A stretch of 42,040 nt of DNA from JAGLWW01 sp964640225. Its GTDB lineage: Archaea > Aenigmatarchaeota > Aenigmatarchaeia > PWEA01 > JAGHBM01. Under the pieces are notes generated by a model. It searched no databases, was not told where the DNA came from, and saw only the letters and a program-made list of their open reading frames with translations. Location: assembly GCA_964640225.1 (NCBI GenBank), contig CAZXFI010000010.1:1-42040 (forward strand), in the 5' to 3' direction. Shown one piece after another: positions 1 to 7,508 of the stretch; the stretch's first letter is position 1; the number at the start of each line of letters is the position of its first letter. A program made the position numbers and the translations under genes.

Positions 1-494
1 TTAGGTATCACAATCCCGTCCAAATCCTCGTATTTGCCCTGCAGGTAGGCCTTCCCGGTGAGGGCGCACACCAGCGCGTCGTACTCGTCCTTGTTCGCGG
101 CCTTCCTCCTGTCCAGTCCGAGTATTTTTTCCGAGGCCTTTGAGAAGACCTCTATCACCGCGTACCCGCGCTTCTTCAGAATGCCCGAAAGCATCTTTCC
201 CCTTCTGGTGAGCGGTTTCATTCCCGGAAACAAAGGGGAGAGCGGAGCGAAGCCCCGGTTCTTGAGCATGACATCGGAATTGCGCAGGTAGCCCTGCTCC
301 GGCCAGTCAAACGGGGCGTCTATCGCTATCACGCCTATTTTTATCTCCGAGTCAAGCCGGTCCGTCTCGTCCAGTATCTCCCTGTCGTAAAGAAGCCGCT
401 TGACCTGGATTTGATCCTTGCCGTTGAAATCAAGAACGCAAAAGCCGGTCTCGTTGGTCTCAAGCCCCGCAAGGTCTATGCCAACCGCGCGCAT
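1..494 (-). CDS. DUF429-family protein, C-terminus cut by window edge
   Basis: The reading frame opens with ATG at 494 and stays open to base 1, so the C-terminus is missing. The protein starts MRAVGIDLAG and carries an acidic residue in an RNase H-like first strand (GIDLAG). Further on it has an IAIDAPFDWP segment and an ILGLDRRKAANKDEYDALVCAL segment near the visible end, a pattern typical of DUF429 proteins, whose function is not established. A TATA-like element at 517-525 lies about 25 bases upstream of the ATG, suggesting a leaderless message. The family call is from pattern recognition only. Confidence 0.75.
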   Translation of the reverse strand, partial: MRAVGIDLAGLETNETGFCVLDFNGKDQIQVKRLLYDREILDETDRLDSEIKIGVIAIDAPFDWPEQGYLRNSDVMLKNRGFAPLSPLFPGMKPLTRRGKMLSGILKKRGYAVIEVFSKASEKILGLDRRKAANKDEYDALVCALTGKAYLQGKYEDLDGIVIP

Positions 495-516
495 GATTAG
501 TCTGGGAGGGCCAGGG

Positions 517-525
517 TTAAATAAT
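517..525. promoter_or_regulatory. TATA-like element, probably shared by divergent genes
   Basis: TTAAATAAT reads as an AT-rich box on both strands. It is about 25 bases before the ATG of the minus-strand DUF429 gene (leaderless spacing) and about 45 bases before the plus-strand SWIB-like gene. The latter also has a GGTGAT ribosome binding site at 561-566. Confidence 0.45.
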
Positions 526-569
526 TTCCTGTTTTTAAGCTTTTGTTCCCAATAATAACAGGTGATACT

Positions 570-716
570 ATGGCTTTTGGAAATTACAGGATAAACTTTG
601 CCCCGGTTAAAAATGTCACGCTGGAGCAGGTCTTCGGCACGGGAGATATGGCCCCGTCCGAGATGACCAAGAAGCTCTGGGACTTCGTGAAGCAGAACAA
701 CCTGGGCTCAAAATAG
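570..716 (+). CDS. Miniature SWIB/MDM2-like protein (48 aa)
   Basis: The ATG at 570 follows a GGTGAT ribosome binding site with four bases between. The 48-residue product ends in APSEMTKKLWDFVKQNNLGSK, which matches the core helix signature of SWIB domains (T-K-x-[LVI]-W-x-[FY]-[IV]-K-x-x-N-L). SWIB domains are usually 70-80 residues, so this one lacks the C-terminal half that normally follows NNL. SWIB domains occur in eukaryotic chromatin remodellers and in some bacterial chromatin-associated proteins. A DNA- or protein-binding role here is inference. The unknown gene at 728 follows after 11 bases and is probably cotranscribed. Confidence 0.7.
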   Translation: MAFGNYRINFAPVKNVTLEQVFGTGDMAPSEMTKKLWDFVKQNNLGSK

Positions 717-727
717 GGCGGTTCCGG

Positions 728-1177
728 ATGTTCGGGAGAGTAATAGCAAACGCGGATATAAGAGTGGCAAATGAAGAGATTGTTTATTATCCCATTCTTA
801 AAAAACTGGAGGGCTCCTATCCCCTGAAGAAAACACCCAAAAAATATTCGGTAATGCTTGACAAAACCCCCGTGGAGGGCCTGCCTACGTTGGAGGCCCG
901 GGTTGATGACATTTTTTCCAACATTGAGTTTCTTTTTGGCGTGGAGTGGATTGGCGTGGGCGGCAAGTTCCCGTACAAGAAGTGCAAAACCTATCCCATG
1001 GCCAGGGTGGAAGGGAAAGCCTATCCGGTCAGAGATTATCCGGAATTGGGGATAACGAAGATGGACACGCTTTGTTTTCATTCCAGCGAGAAAATAGGAT
1101 TGGATGACATAAGGCACATGAACTGGGGAGAAATTGACAGAATTGTGGGGATAGACGCTTCAAAGAATCCTTACTAA
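728..1177 (+). CDS. Hypothetical protein (149 aa)
   Basis: This is a soluble-looking 149-residue protein that I do not recognise. It has no signal peptide or membrane segment. It holds two Cys (in YKKCKTYP and TLCFHSS) and ends RIVGIDASKNPY. It begins 11 bases after the SWIB-like gene with no strong ribosome binding site, so it is likely translated from the same message. An overlapping antisense frame at 584-1117 is judged a shadow because this strand follows the direction and spacing of its neighbours. Confidence 0.7.
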   Translation: MFGRVIANADIRVANEEIVYYPILKKLEGSYPLKKTPKKYSVMLDKTPVEGLPTLEARVDDIFSNIEFLFGVEWIGVGGKFPYKKCKTYPMARVEGKAYPVRDYPELGITKMDTLCFHSSEKIGLDDIRHMNWGEIDRIVGIDASKNPY

Positions 1178-1248
1178 CAGGAAACTTTTGGGTTATATAA
1201 AACGCTAATCATTAAATATCTATCAATTACATTTTTTAGTGTGTTTGT

Positions 1249-2565
1249 ATGGTACTGGAGAAACTTGGCTCGGCCCTGAAAAATACCATGAGGAAGCTGG
1301 CCGGCCGCGGATTTGTTGACAAGGAAGTTCTGGAAGAGGTAGGCAGGGACATACAGCGCGCCCTGCTCCAGTCAGACGTCAATGTAAAGCTGGTCTTTGA
1401 GCTTACCGAGAGAATAAAGAGCCGTGCCTTGAACGAGAAGCCTCCTTCCGGGCTGACGCAGAAGGAGCACGTCATAAACATAGTCTACGAGGAGCTCACG
1501 GCTTTTCTCGGCGGCAAACCCTCTGAAATGCAGGTAAAGCCCGTTCGCATCCTTCTCATGGGGCTTTTCGGCTCCGGAAAGACCACCACCTGCGGGAAGC
1601 TTGCCTCCTTTTACAAAAAGAGGGGCCTCAAGACCTGCATGCTCGCCTGCGACACCTACAGGCCTGCGGCATACGAGCAGCTGGTTCAATTGGGGGAGCA
1701 GATAAAGGTTCCCGTCTTCGGGAATCCGGGGGAGAAAGACTCGTCTCTGGTCATGAAAGAGGCCCTGAAAAAGGCCGGGAAGTTTGAGGTGATTATAGCG
1801 GACTCCTCGGGAAGGGATGCACTGAATCCCGAGATGATAAGGGAAATAGAGACACTAAACAAAATTCTGGAGCCCGAAGAAAGGATACTTGTTATACCGG
1901 CGGACCTGGGACAGAAGGCGGAGGAGCAGAGCAGGAAGTTCCAGGAGTCCGTGGGCATAACAGGGGTTGTACTCACAAAAATGGACGGTACCGCCAAGGG
2001 CGGGGGTGCCCTGAGCGCCTGCGCGGTCACCGGGGCAAGGGTGAAGTTCGTGGGCACCGGGGAAAGGATTGACTCCATGGAGAAGTTTGACCCGGAGCGT
2101 TTCATTTCCAGGCTCATAGGATTCGGGGACCTGAAGACCCTGGTGGAAAAGGCCAAGGAGGTGGGCGCGGAAAAGACAGCCGAGAAGATAGTATCCGGCA
2201 AGTTCACGCTTGAGGATTTCTATGAGCAGATAGGGCAGCTTCAGGGCATGGGCTCCCTTTCGCAGATATCCAAGATGATTCCGGGATTCTCCAAGATAAG
2301 CAGGAAGCTTCCCGAGAATTTCATGGATGTGCAGGAGGACAAAATGAAGCGCTTCCGTTTCATAATAGACAGCATGACACCCGAAGAAAAAAGCAATCCG
2401 GACGTGATAACAGGCTCGCGCATCTCAAGAATAGCAAAGGGCTCTGGATGCAAGGAGTCCGAGGTAAGGGAGCTGTTGAAGATGTACAAGCAGAGCAGGA
2501 AGATGATGAAGATGCTGAAGCCCGGAAGGAGGGGAATGCCTTTCCTCAAGGGCCTGAAAATCTAG
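1249..2565 (+). CDS. srp54: Signal recognition particle 54 kDa protein (SRP54/Ffh)
   Basis: This 438-residue GTPase binds signal sequences and 7S RNA in protein targeting to the membrane. The N domain spans about residues 1-95. The G domain follows with the P-loop GLFGSGKTTT (about 105-114), a DTYRPAA segment (135-141), the G3 segment DSSGRD (185-190) and TKMDGTAKGGGA (243-254). The Met-rich M domain runs from about 300 with QLQGMGSLSQISKMIPGF and a basic Met-rich C-terminus. Length is normal for the family. The G3 motif reads DSSGR rather than the usual DTAGR. TATA-like elements at 1193-1202 and 1211-1220 precede the ATG. Its stop overlaps the convergent antiporter stop by three bases. Confidence 0.97.
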   Translation: MVLEKLGSALKNTMRKLAGRGFVDKEVLEEVGRDIQRALLQSDVNVKLVFELTERIKSRALNEKPPSGLTQKEHVINIVYEELTAFLGGKPSEMQVKPVRILLMGLFGSGKTTTCGKLASFYKKRGLKTCMLACDTYRPAAYEQLVQLGEQIKVPVFGNPGEKDSSLVMKEALKKAGKFEVIIADSSGRDALNPEMIREIETLNKILEPEERILVIPADLGQKAEEQSRKFQESVGITGVVLTKMDGTAKGGGALSACAVTGARVKFVGTGERIDSMEKFDPERFISRLIGFGDLKTLVEKAKEVGAEKTAEKIVSGKFTLEDFYEQIGQLQGMGSLSQISKMIPGFSKISRKLPENFMDVQEDKMKRFRFIIDSMTPEEKSNPDVITGSRISRIAKGSGCKESEVRELLKMYKQSRKMMKMLKPGRRGMPFLKGLKI

Positions 2566-3824
2566 ACATCCTTTACCGGCGGGGACGCCTGTTTCTTGCA
2601 TTCTTTCTCTGTATTTTCTTTTCTACATTTTCTCTCCAGCACGGAAACACCTATGGTGGAAATCATTACGGTGGATATTATGACGGTGAACACTATCTCT
2701 GTGAAGATATCGGTTCCCTGTATTCCGTATTCTATGAAAGGAAGCGAGGCCAGAACAGCCGCTGCAAGACCTCTGGGATACATGAAAGTCATTATGTTCT
2801 TTTCCTTTTCCGAAACGTTCATTTTGTACGTTATAAGCCTTATCGCGAACGCCCTTATAGCGAGCAGGCCCAGGGAGATGAGAACCCCGTAAAATATCAG
2901 GTCAAGCCTTGAGAACTGTATTATCATGCCTATAAGGGCGAAGAAAAAAGTCCTGACAAAGAACGCTATGTATGAGTTGAAGTCCCTTGTCTCCTTGGTA
3001 AGCCCTGCCATAGTTTGGTGTATCTTGAACATTTTCTTTATGTTGGGCATGTTTCCTAGCGCGAGGCCCACCATGAAGGCGGCTATCGCCCCGCTGCCTC
3101 CCACCACTTCCGTTATTACGTATATCAGGAAAAGGAAGCCTATGGTAAGCATATAATGGAACTTGTAGTGCGTGAACTTGTGCCACACGGTTCCCCATGC
3201 CACGCCCCCGAAGAAGCCCACAACCAGCGAGATGGATATCAGGCTCACGAGCTTCACGACCATTCCGTGGACCATCACGTCCCCCGAAGGGGAGAGGAGA
3301 ATGGTTTCTATAAGGACAAGGCTGAATATTATTGCCATGGGGTCCGTTACGACAGATTCCATTTTCAGCATAAGCCCCACGTCTTTCCTCAGCCTTGGTA
3401 TGTTCTCTATAAGGGGAAACACTATGGGGGAGCTGGTTCCCCCCACTATCGCGCCCAGCAAGAGAGCCAGCATAAGCGGCATGCCGAAGAAGAAGTGGGC
3501 CAGGGCCGCCACACTGAAAAGCGAGGCAAGAAAGGTTGCCGAGGTAAGGAGAACCGAATTGACCGATTCCCTTATCAGCTTGTAAATGTTTATCCCGGAG
3601 CCGCCTTCAAAAAGTATGGTAAGAAGGGCCACCGCGGCAAAAAGGGAGAGGTATTTCATGAAAAAACCGGGCTCTATGACCCCCAGTATTGGTCCCACCA
3701 CGGCCCCGAATATTATCAGCCATATAAGGTCCGGAACCCTGGTTTTCTTGAAAAAGTAGTTGGAAAAGAATCCAATAGCTATGATGGCAGTCATAAGAAT
3801 GAAAACAACGTTTACATCCATCAA
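2562..3824 (-). CDS. Cation:proton antiporter, CPA (NhaP/Kef-like)
   Basis: A 420-residue polytopic membrane protein with about 12 hydrophobic segments, consistent with monovalent cation/H+ exchange. The segment LFEGGSGINI (71-80) matches the family's F-E-x-G motif. GGTSSPIV (128-134) stands where CPA1 proteins usually have a T-D-P type motif, and MESVVTDP (155-162) stands at the family's E-S-x-x-N-D position, keeping D161 but with Thr for Asn. The C-terminus is basic and rich in Lys, Glu and Cys. It is convergent with SRP54 with a three-base overlap. Ion specificity cannot be read from the sequence. Confidence 0.88.
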   Translation of the reverse strand: MMDVNVVFILMTAIIAIGFFSNYFFKKTRVPDLIWLIIFGAVVGPILGVIEPGFFMKYLSLFAAVALLTILFEGGSGINIYKLIRESVNSVLLTSATFLASLFSVAALAHFFFGMPLMLALLLGAIVGGTSSPIVFPLIENIPRLRKDVGLMLKMESVVTDPMAIIFSLVLIETILLSPSGDVMVHGMVVKLVSLISISLVVGFFGGVAWGTVWHKFTHYKFHYMLTIGFLFLIYVITEVVGGSGAIAAFMVGLALGNMPNIKKMFKIHQTMAGLTKETRDFNSYIAFFVRTFFFALIGMIIQFSRLDLIFYGVLISLGLLAIRAFAIRLITYKMNVSEKEKNIMTFMYPRGLAAAVLASLPFIEYGIQGTDIFTEIVFTVIISTVMISTIGVSVLERKCRKENTEKECKKQASPPVKDV

Positions 3825-3860
3825 ACCACAAATAGAAATGGTTTCGCGCGTTTATAAGGT

Positions 3861-4454
3861 TTACAGGAGTTCTTTCTGGGAAAGCCACTGCACCCATTTT
3901 TTCCTGAATCTTTTTGCAAGCTCCTTTCCCCTTGCGGATTTTATTTCCTTAAATTTCTTCTCAACCCTTTTCTTGCAATCCTCTATTATCTCTTCCCTGT
4001 TTTCTCCCATCCAGAGCCTTGTCTCAAACCATATCGGGAGCGTGTTCTCCAGGAAGGAAAGGTTGTCCGCGTCCCTTAGTATTTTTGACTCATTGGTCGG
4101 GGCGGTCTCATGCTTCTCCACCAGGCTCACGGTCTTCTTTGTTATTTTCCTCGGGAACTTCTTGTTTTTCATGAACTTCTCGGTTATTAGCGCGCTTCTT
4201 ATCTCCGGTTCCCTGTCATCAAATTCACGGTATTTCCTGCTTCTCCTGAATGCCCTCTCTATGCCGTGCAGGAGGGCAGCCAGCTCCAGGGCCGTGGTGT
4301 CCCTCTGGCTGTCCTGGGTTAGCTTCAGGATGTATTCTCGTGTCTGCAAAAGGTGCCTTACCATACCGTTTGCTATTACCGAGGGTATGTTCTCGTTCTG
4401 AAAAGATTCAATCATGAATTCTTCTGCCTTCTTGATTAGTTCTTCCTTGTCCAT
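3861..4454 (-). CDS. HD-domain-like protein
   Basis: The chosen start is the ATG at 4454 (MDKEELIKKAEEF), giving 197 residues. An in-frame upstream extension would overlap a separate small gene. A helical protein with H...LLHG...EKHE...LRDADNLSF is reminiscent of HD-type metal-dependent phosphohydrolases, in which H, HD, H and D bind metal. Here the HD doublet reads HG, so the catalytic Asp appears replaced, while the final D-x-D is kept. The C-terminus is rich in Lys and Arg. It follows the Cys-rich 47-residue gene by four bases, so the two are probably cotranscribed. The function is not assigned; the fold call is tentative. Confidence 0.6.
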   Translation of the reverse strand: MDKEELIKKAEEFMIESFQNENIPSVIANGMVRHLLQTREYILKLTQDSQRDTTALELAALLHGIERAFRRSRKYREFDDREPEIRSALITEKFMKNKKFPRKITKKTVSLVEKHETAPTNESKILRDADNLSFLENTLPIWFETRLWMGENREEIIEDCKKRVEKKFKEIKSARGKELAKRFRKKWVQWLSQKELL

Positions 4455-4458
4455 AAAA

Positions 4459-4602
4459 TCAATCCTCAAGCTTGGAGGCGCAGGTCCTAAGGTATTTGCA
4501 GTCAAGGCAGTTCGGCTCGTCAGAAATAGGACACTTTATTTCCCCGCTTCTTACCTTCATTATAAGGAGCTTTCTCAGGTCCAGTTTGTCCTTAGAATCC
4601 AT
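4459..4602 (-). CDS. Cys-rich microprotein (47 aa)
   Basis: A short frame from the ATG at 4602 to TGA at 4459 encodes 47 residues. Cys fall at positions 24, 32, 35 and 41 (C-x7-C-x2-C-x5-C) after a charged N-terminal helix. Four Cys in 18 residues suggest a zinc site or an iron-sulfur site. It ends four bases before the HD-like gene and is divergent from a second Cys-rich gene at 4688. I do not recognise a family. Support is the start-stop spacing, the Cys pattern and the operon-like junction. Confidence 0.65.
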   Translation of the reverse strand: MDSKDKLDLRKLLIMKVRSGEIKCPISDEPNCLDCKYLRTCASKLED

Positions 4603-4656
4603 TAGTATTATATGGTTTTAATGGTTTATTAATCTTCCCTTCTCCGGGCGGGTAAA

Positions 4657-4666
4657 GCTTAAATAT
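4657..4666 (+). promoter_or_regulatory. TATA-like promoter element
   Basis: GCTTAAATAT lies about 25-30 bases upstream of the ATG at 4688, the expected spacing for an archaeal leaderless message. It favours the ATG at 4688 over the in-frame TTG at 4679. Confidence 0.45.
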
Positions 4667-4687
4667 TGTTGATGTCAATTGATAAAA

Positions 4688-4915
4688 ATGACAAAAAAAT
4701 GTCCTGTGCACAGATTTACCAGGAACGGGGTCAGTTTCTACCATGTCTGCGGAGGCCCGGGCAGGGAAGAGTGCACCCTGGATGTGAACTGCGAAATCTA
4801 TCAGCAAAACAAGAGCGCCATAGACGGATACATAGAGAGCATATTCAGGGAGGAGAGAGAAAAGAGAAGAAACGATATTTTTGAGAGAATAAGCGGAAAA
4901 TACAAAACCCTTTAA
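4688..4915 (+). CDS. Small Cys/His protein, possible zinc binder (75 aa)
   Basis: The start is placed at the ATG at 4688 because a TATA-like box lies about 26 bases upstream and there is no ribosome binding site. A TTG at 4679 would add three residues. Cys at 5, 21, 29 and 35 and His at 7 and 19 cluster in the N-terminal half, suggesting a metal site. The C-terminal half is a charged helix rich in Glu, Arg and Lys. It is divergent from the other Cys-rich microprotein and lies just before Pus10. No family is recognised. Confidence 0.65.
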   Translation: MTKKCPVHRFTRNGVSFYHVCGGPGREECTLDVNCEIYQQNKSAIDGYIESIFREEREKRRNDIFERISGKYKTL

Positions 4916-4933
4916 ATAAGTCTTTCTTAAATT

Positions 4934-6175
4934 ATGTTTATGCAGGAATCTGATTTTTTCAAAAAAGCTGTCAGGATAATTAAAGAGGGTTACGTGTGCG
5001 ACAACTGCCTCGGAAGGCAGTTCGCCCAGCTCCTGAGCGGCCTTGAGAACAGGGAAAGGGGGAAGGCGGTGAGGAATTTTCTGGCCATGTCAGTTGATTC
5101 CGGAAAGGAAACGGAGGCAGACCCGTCCAATTTTCACGGCTACACATTCAGGTTCTCCAAACTAGGAGGCGAAAAGGCAGAGTGCGTGGTTTGCGGGGGC
5201 CTTTTCGCAAACCTGGAAACTTACGTGGAAAAGGCCATGGAGAAGCTAAAAGGCCTGGAATTCAGCACATTCCTTGTGGGCACCAGGCTCAGCAGGAAGC
5301 TTATAGGAAGTGAGGAAGGCATATGGGAAAAAGTGGGAATAGAGTGGTGCGAGCCCATGAAATCCGAGATAAACAGGCTGATCGGAAAAGAGCTGGAAAG
5401 GGAACTGGGCAGGTCTGCGGAATTCAAAAACCCGGAAATACTGGTTATAGTGAACCTCAGGAAGAGGGATGTGGATGTAGAAATAAACTCACTTTATGTT
5501 TACGGCGAATATAACAAGCTGGTGCGCTCAATCCCGCAAACAAGATGGCCTTCAGGGAAATACAAGACTTCCGTGGAGGAAATAGCTGCAAAGCCCTTCT
5601 TGAAGAAAACAAAGGGAAGCGGCTCAAAGTTCCACGGGGCGGGAAGGGAGGACATAGACGCCAGGTGCCTGGCCTGGAGGCCTTTCGTGCTGGAAATAAC
5701 CGAGCCCCGCAAAAGGAGCCTCAAGCTAAGGGAAATGACCCGCCTGGTAAACAAGTCCAGGAAAATCCAGGTAAGGAAGCTTAAGTTCGTGGATTCGGAT
5801 GTCGTGGAGCATATCAAGACGATAAGGCCGGACAAGAGCTACAGGGTTGTCGTCAGGACCAGGAGAAACCTGGAAAAAGGGAACCTGGAAAGGCTTTCCC
5901 TCCTGAGAAACAAGAGAATTTACCAGGAAACCCCCTCAAGAGTCGTGCACAGGAGGGCCGACAAGCTCAGGAAGAGGGTCGTGAAAGACATGAAATGGAA
6001 GAAGCTCGGGAAAAGGAGCCTGGAGCTGGTCATAAGGGCCGAGGCCGGCACATACATAAAGGAGCTCGTAAGCGGGGACAAGGGAAGAACCTACCCCTCG
6101 GTTTCGGAGCTGCTCGGCATGAAGGCGGAAGTGAAGGAACTGGACGTGGTGAAAATTCACAGAAAGAAGTCCTGA
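4934..6175 (+). CDS. pus10: tRNA pseudouridine synthase Pus10
   Basis: The 413-residue protein converts uridine to pseudouridine in the T-loop of tRNA (positions 54 and 55 in archaea). The N-terminal zinc site is visible as C22, C25, C84 and C87, followed by a THUMP-like region. The catalytic domain starts with GEYNKLVRSIPQTRWP (about 191-206). The active-site segment GREDIDARCLAWRPF (about 237-251) includes the Asp residues typical of Pus10, and AGTYIKELVSGDKGRTYPS lies near the end. Length fits archaeal Pus10. A TTTAAATA box at 4911-4918 overlaps the end of the preceding gene; ATGs at 4934 and 4940 are both possible starts. Confidence 0.95.
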   Translation: MFMQESDFFKKAVRIIKEGYVCDNCLGRQFAQLLSGLENRERGKAVRNFLAMSVDSGKETEADPSNFHGYTFRFSKLGGEKAECVVCGGLFANLETYVEKAMEKLKGLEFSTFLVGTRLSRKLIGSEEGIWEKVGIEWCEPMKSEINRLIGKELERELGRSAEFKNPEILVIVNLRKRDVDVEINSLYVYGEYNKLVRSIPQTRWPSGKYKTSVEEIAAKPFLKKTKGSGSKFHGAGREDIDARCLAWRPFVLEITEPRKRSLKLREMTRLVNKSRKIQVRKLKFVDSDVVEHIKTIRPDKSYRVVVRTRRNLEKGNLERLSLLRNKRIYQETPSRVVHRRADKLRKRVVKDMKWKKLGKRSLELVIRAEAGTYIKELVSGDKGRTYPSVSELLGMKAEVKELDVVKIHRKKS

Positions 6176-6227
6176 GAGCGCTTTTCAGGGGTTAATTTTA
6201 TATGGAATCTTTCACAAATATTAACTT

Positions 6228-6677
6228 ATGAGTAGTGAAAATATGAAAGCAAAAAGAGATTTCTGGGAGTTTTACGAAAAAGACATAAGCGAGATGAAAG
6301 TCGGGGAAATTGCTTACGTACCGGAGTCTTACGTGAACAAGAGGAAAAGCAAGGTTTTTGATACCATAGTCAAGAGAGGCATGCCTGTTTCTGAAAAGCA
6401 GGACGTTTGCTACAAGTATCCCGTGATAAGGACCGAGAAAGGCATCTATCTCAAGCGCGAAAACAGGACAGGCGATTACGGGGCTTGGGAAGCTTTTCAT
6501 GAAGAGAACGATAAAACTGAAAAAAAGAAGGAAAAATTCCGGAAAGAGTTCATGGAGGGCAAGTACGTTTTCACTAAGCCGGGGGAAATCTCCCTGTTTG
6601 AGGCTGGCGTGAAGAGCCCGCTTATAAGAATTACTGGAATAAGGGGCAAGGTGTTTGAAAAATTCAGCGATGTGTGA
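6228..6677 (+). CDS. Hypothetical protein (149 aa)
   Basis: An unrecognised, highly charged soluble protein of 149 residues with many Lys and Glu, a single Cys and no membrane segment. The central stretch VCYKYPVIRTEKGIYLKREN looks like beta strands flanked by helices. A TTTTATAT element about 30 bases upstream of the ATG acts as a likely TATA box. The next small gene begins 11 bases after its stop with a GAGGTG ribosome binding site, suggesting cotranscription. Confidence 0.65.
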   Translation: MSSENMKAKRDFWEFYEKDISEMKVGEIAYVPESYVNKRKSKVFDTIVKRGMPVSEKQDVCYKYPVIRTEKGIYLKRENRTGDYGAWEAFHEENDKTEKKKEKFRKEFMEGKYVFTKPGEISLFEAGVKSPLIRITGIRGKVFEKFSDV

Positions 6678-6688
6678 GGTGTTGTAAA

Positions 6689-6790
6689 ATGGAGTCTGTT
6701 ATTGTAAAAATGGGAAAAGCTAGGGAGCCTTTTTATTTTGTAAAATCCCTGGAAGAAGTCAGAGAGGACGATTCAATAGCTTACGTTTAG
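6689..6790 (+). CDS. Short hypothetical protein (33 aa)
   Basis: The ATG at 6689 is preceded by GAGGTG (6676-6681), a good match to the archaeal anti-Shine-Dalgarno sequence. The frame runs 33 residues and ends in EEVREDDSIAYV. It is too short to classify. Support is the ribosome binding site and the operon position after the 149-residue gene; it could also be a remnant of a longer gene. Confidence 0.45.
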   Translation: MESVIVKMGKAREPFYFVKSLEEVREDDSIAYV

Positions 6791-6804
6791 GTTTTTTTGA
6801 CATA

Positions 6805-6816
6805 TATTTAAATATT
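6805..6816 (+). promoter_or_regulatory. TATA box for the L21e-Rpo4-DUF655 cluster
   Basis: TATTTAAATATT is a strong archaeal TATA element centred about 37 bases before the L21e ATG. A purine-rich BRE-like stretch is not obvious upstream. Confidence 0.55.
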
Positions 6817-6846
6817 ACCAAACCAATAATCAGAAGAGTGAATCTT

Positions 6847-7146
6847 ATGGCCAAGTCAACAAAAGGCTCAAGAAGAAGGACGAGGAGCAAGATGAAGAAG
6901 AGGTTCAGGGAAAAAACCACCGTGAACCAGTTCCTTGAAGAGTTCTCCGAAGGGGAGAAGGTCCTGATAAAGATAGAGCCCTCTTCCCACAGGGCCATGC
7001 CGCACCCCAGGTACAAGGGAAAGAGCGGTGTGATAAAAGGGAAGCGCGGGAACTCCTACATGGTGGAAATCAGTGACGGGCGTTTAAACAAGCTTATATT
7101 AGCGACCCCCGAACACTTAAGACATTTAAATAAACACCTTCAATAA
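6847..7146 (+). CDS. rpl21e: Ribosomal protein L21e
   Basis: The 99-residue protein begins MAKSTKGSRRRTRSKM and contains KVLIKIEPSSHRAMPHPRYKGKSGVI, characteristic of L21e, a eukaryotic/archaeal-type 50S protein with an SH3-like barrel. Length is standard. The in-frame start three codons upstream (MNLM) is rejected because family members begin at the Met-Ala/Pro-Lys/Ser position. It heads a cluster with Rpo4 and DUF655, a well-known archaeal neighbourhood. Confidence 0.97.
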   Translation: MAKSTKGSRRRTRSKMKKRFREKTTVNQFLEEFSEGEKVLIKIEPSSHRAMPHPRYKGKSGVIKGKRGNSYMVEISDGRLNKLILATPEHLRHLNKHLQ

Positions 7147-7167
7147 TACTTCTATAGGTAGTTTTAT

Positions 7168-7491
7168 ATGAAGAAGCTTTCGGAATGTTTCGTGACAGCG
7201 GCAGAGGCAAGGGAGAGCCTTGAGAAGAGGAACGTGGAAAAGCTCACTTACGAGCAGAAGATTTGCCTTGACTTCCTGAAGAAACATTTCCAGATGCCTG
7301 CGGAAAAGGCAAGGGAATTGATGAAAGAGCTCCAGGGCATAGGAAGGATAGACGGAAGGCAGGCTTCCATAATAGTCAACCTGATGCCAAAGACAAAGGA
7401 AGACATAAAGCTTATATTTTCAAAAGAGAGGACTACCCTGAGCGATGAAGAGATAAATCAAGTTCTGGATGCAGTGAAAAGGCATGAATAA
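7168..7491 (+). CDS. rpo4: RNA polymerase subunit Rpo4 (RpoF)
   Basis: The 107-residue protein corresponds to archaeal Rpo4/RpoF, which pairs with Rpo7 to form the stalk of RNA polymerase. The N-terminal part (SECFVTAAEARESLEKR) forms the beta-tip and helix, and the HRDC-like C-terminal part contains QASIIVNLMPKTKEDIKLIFSKER, typical of the family. It sits between L21e and DUF655 as in many archaea. Its partner Rpo7 is encoded at 20048-20620 on the other strand. Confidence 0.93.
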   Translation: MKKLSECFVTAAEARESLEKRNVEKLTYEQKICLDFLKKHFQMPAEKARELMKELQGIGRIDGRQASIIVNLMPKTKEDIKLIFSKERTTLSDEEINQVLDAVKRHE

Positions 7492-7508
7492 TTTGGTGGG
7501 TGTGGAAA

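Noticed and set aside
584..1117. 177-codon antisense frame opposite the SWIB-like and 149-aa genes
   Set aside because: It overlaps the SWIB-like gene, has no ribosome binding site, and its composition (many His, Arg, Phe, Cys) is that of a shadow frame.
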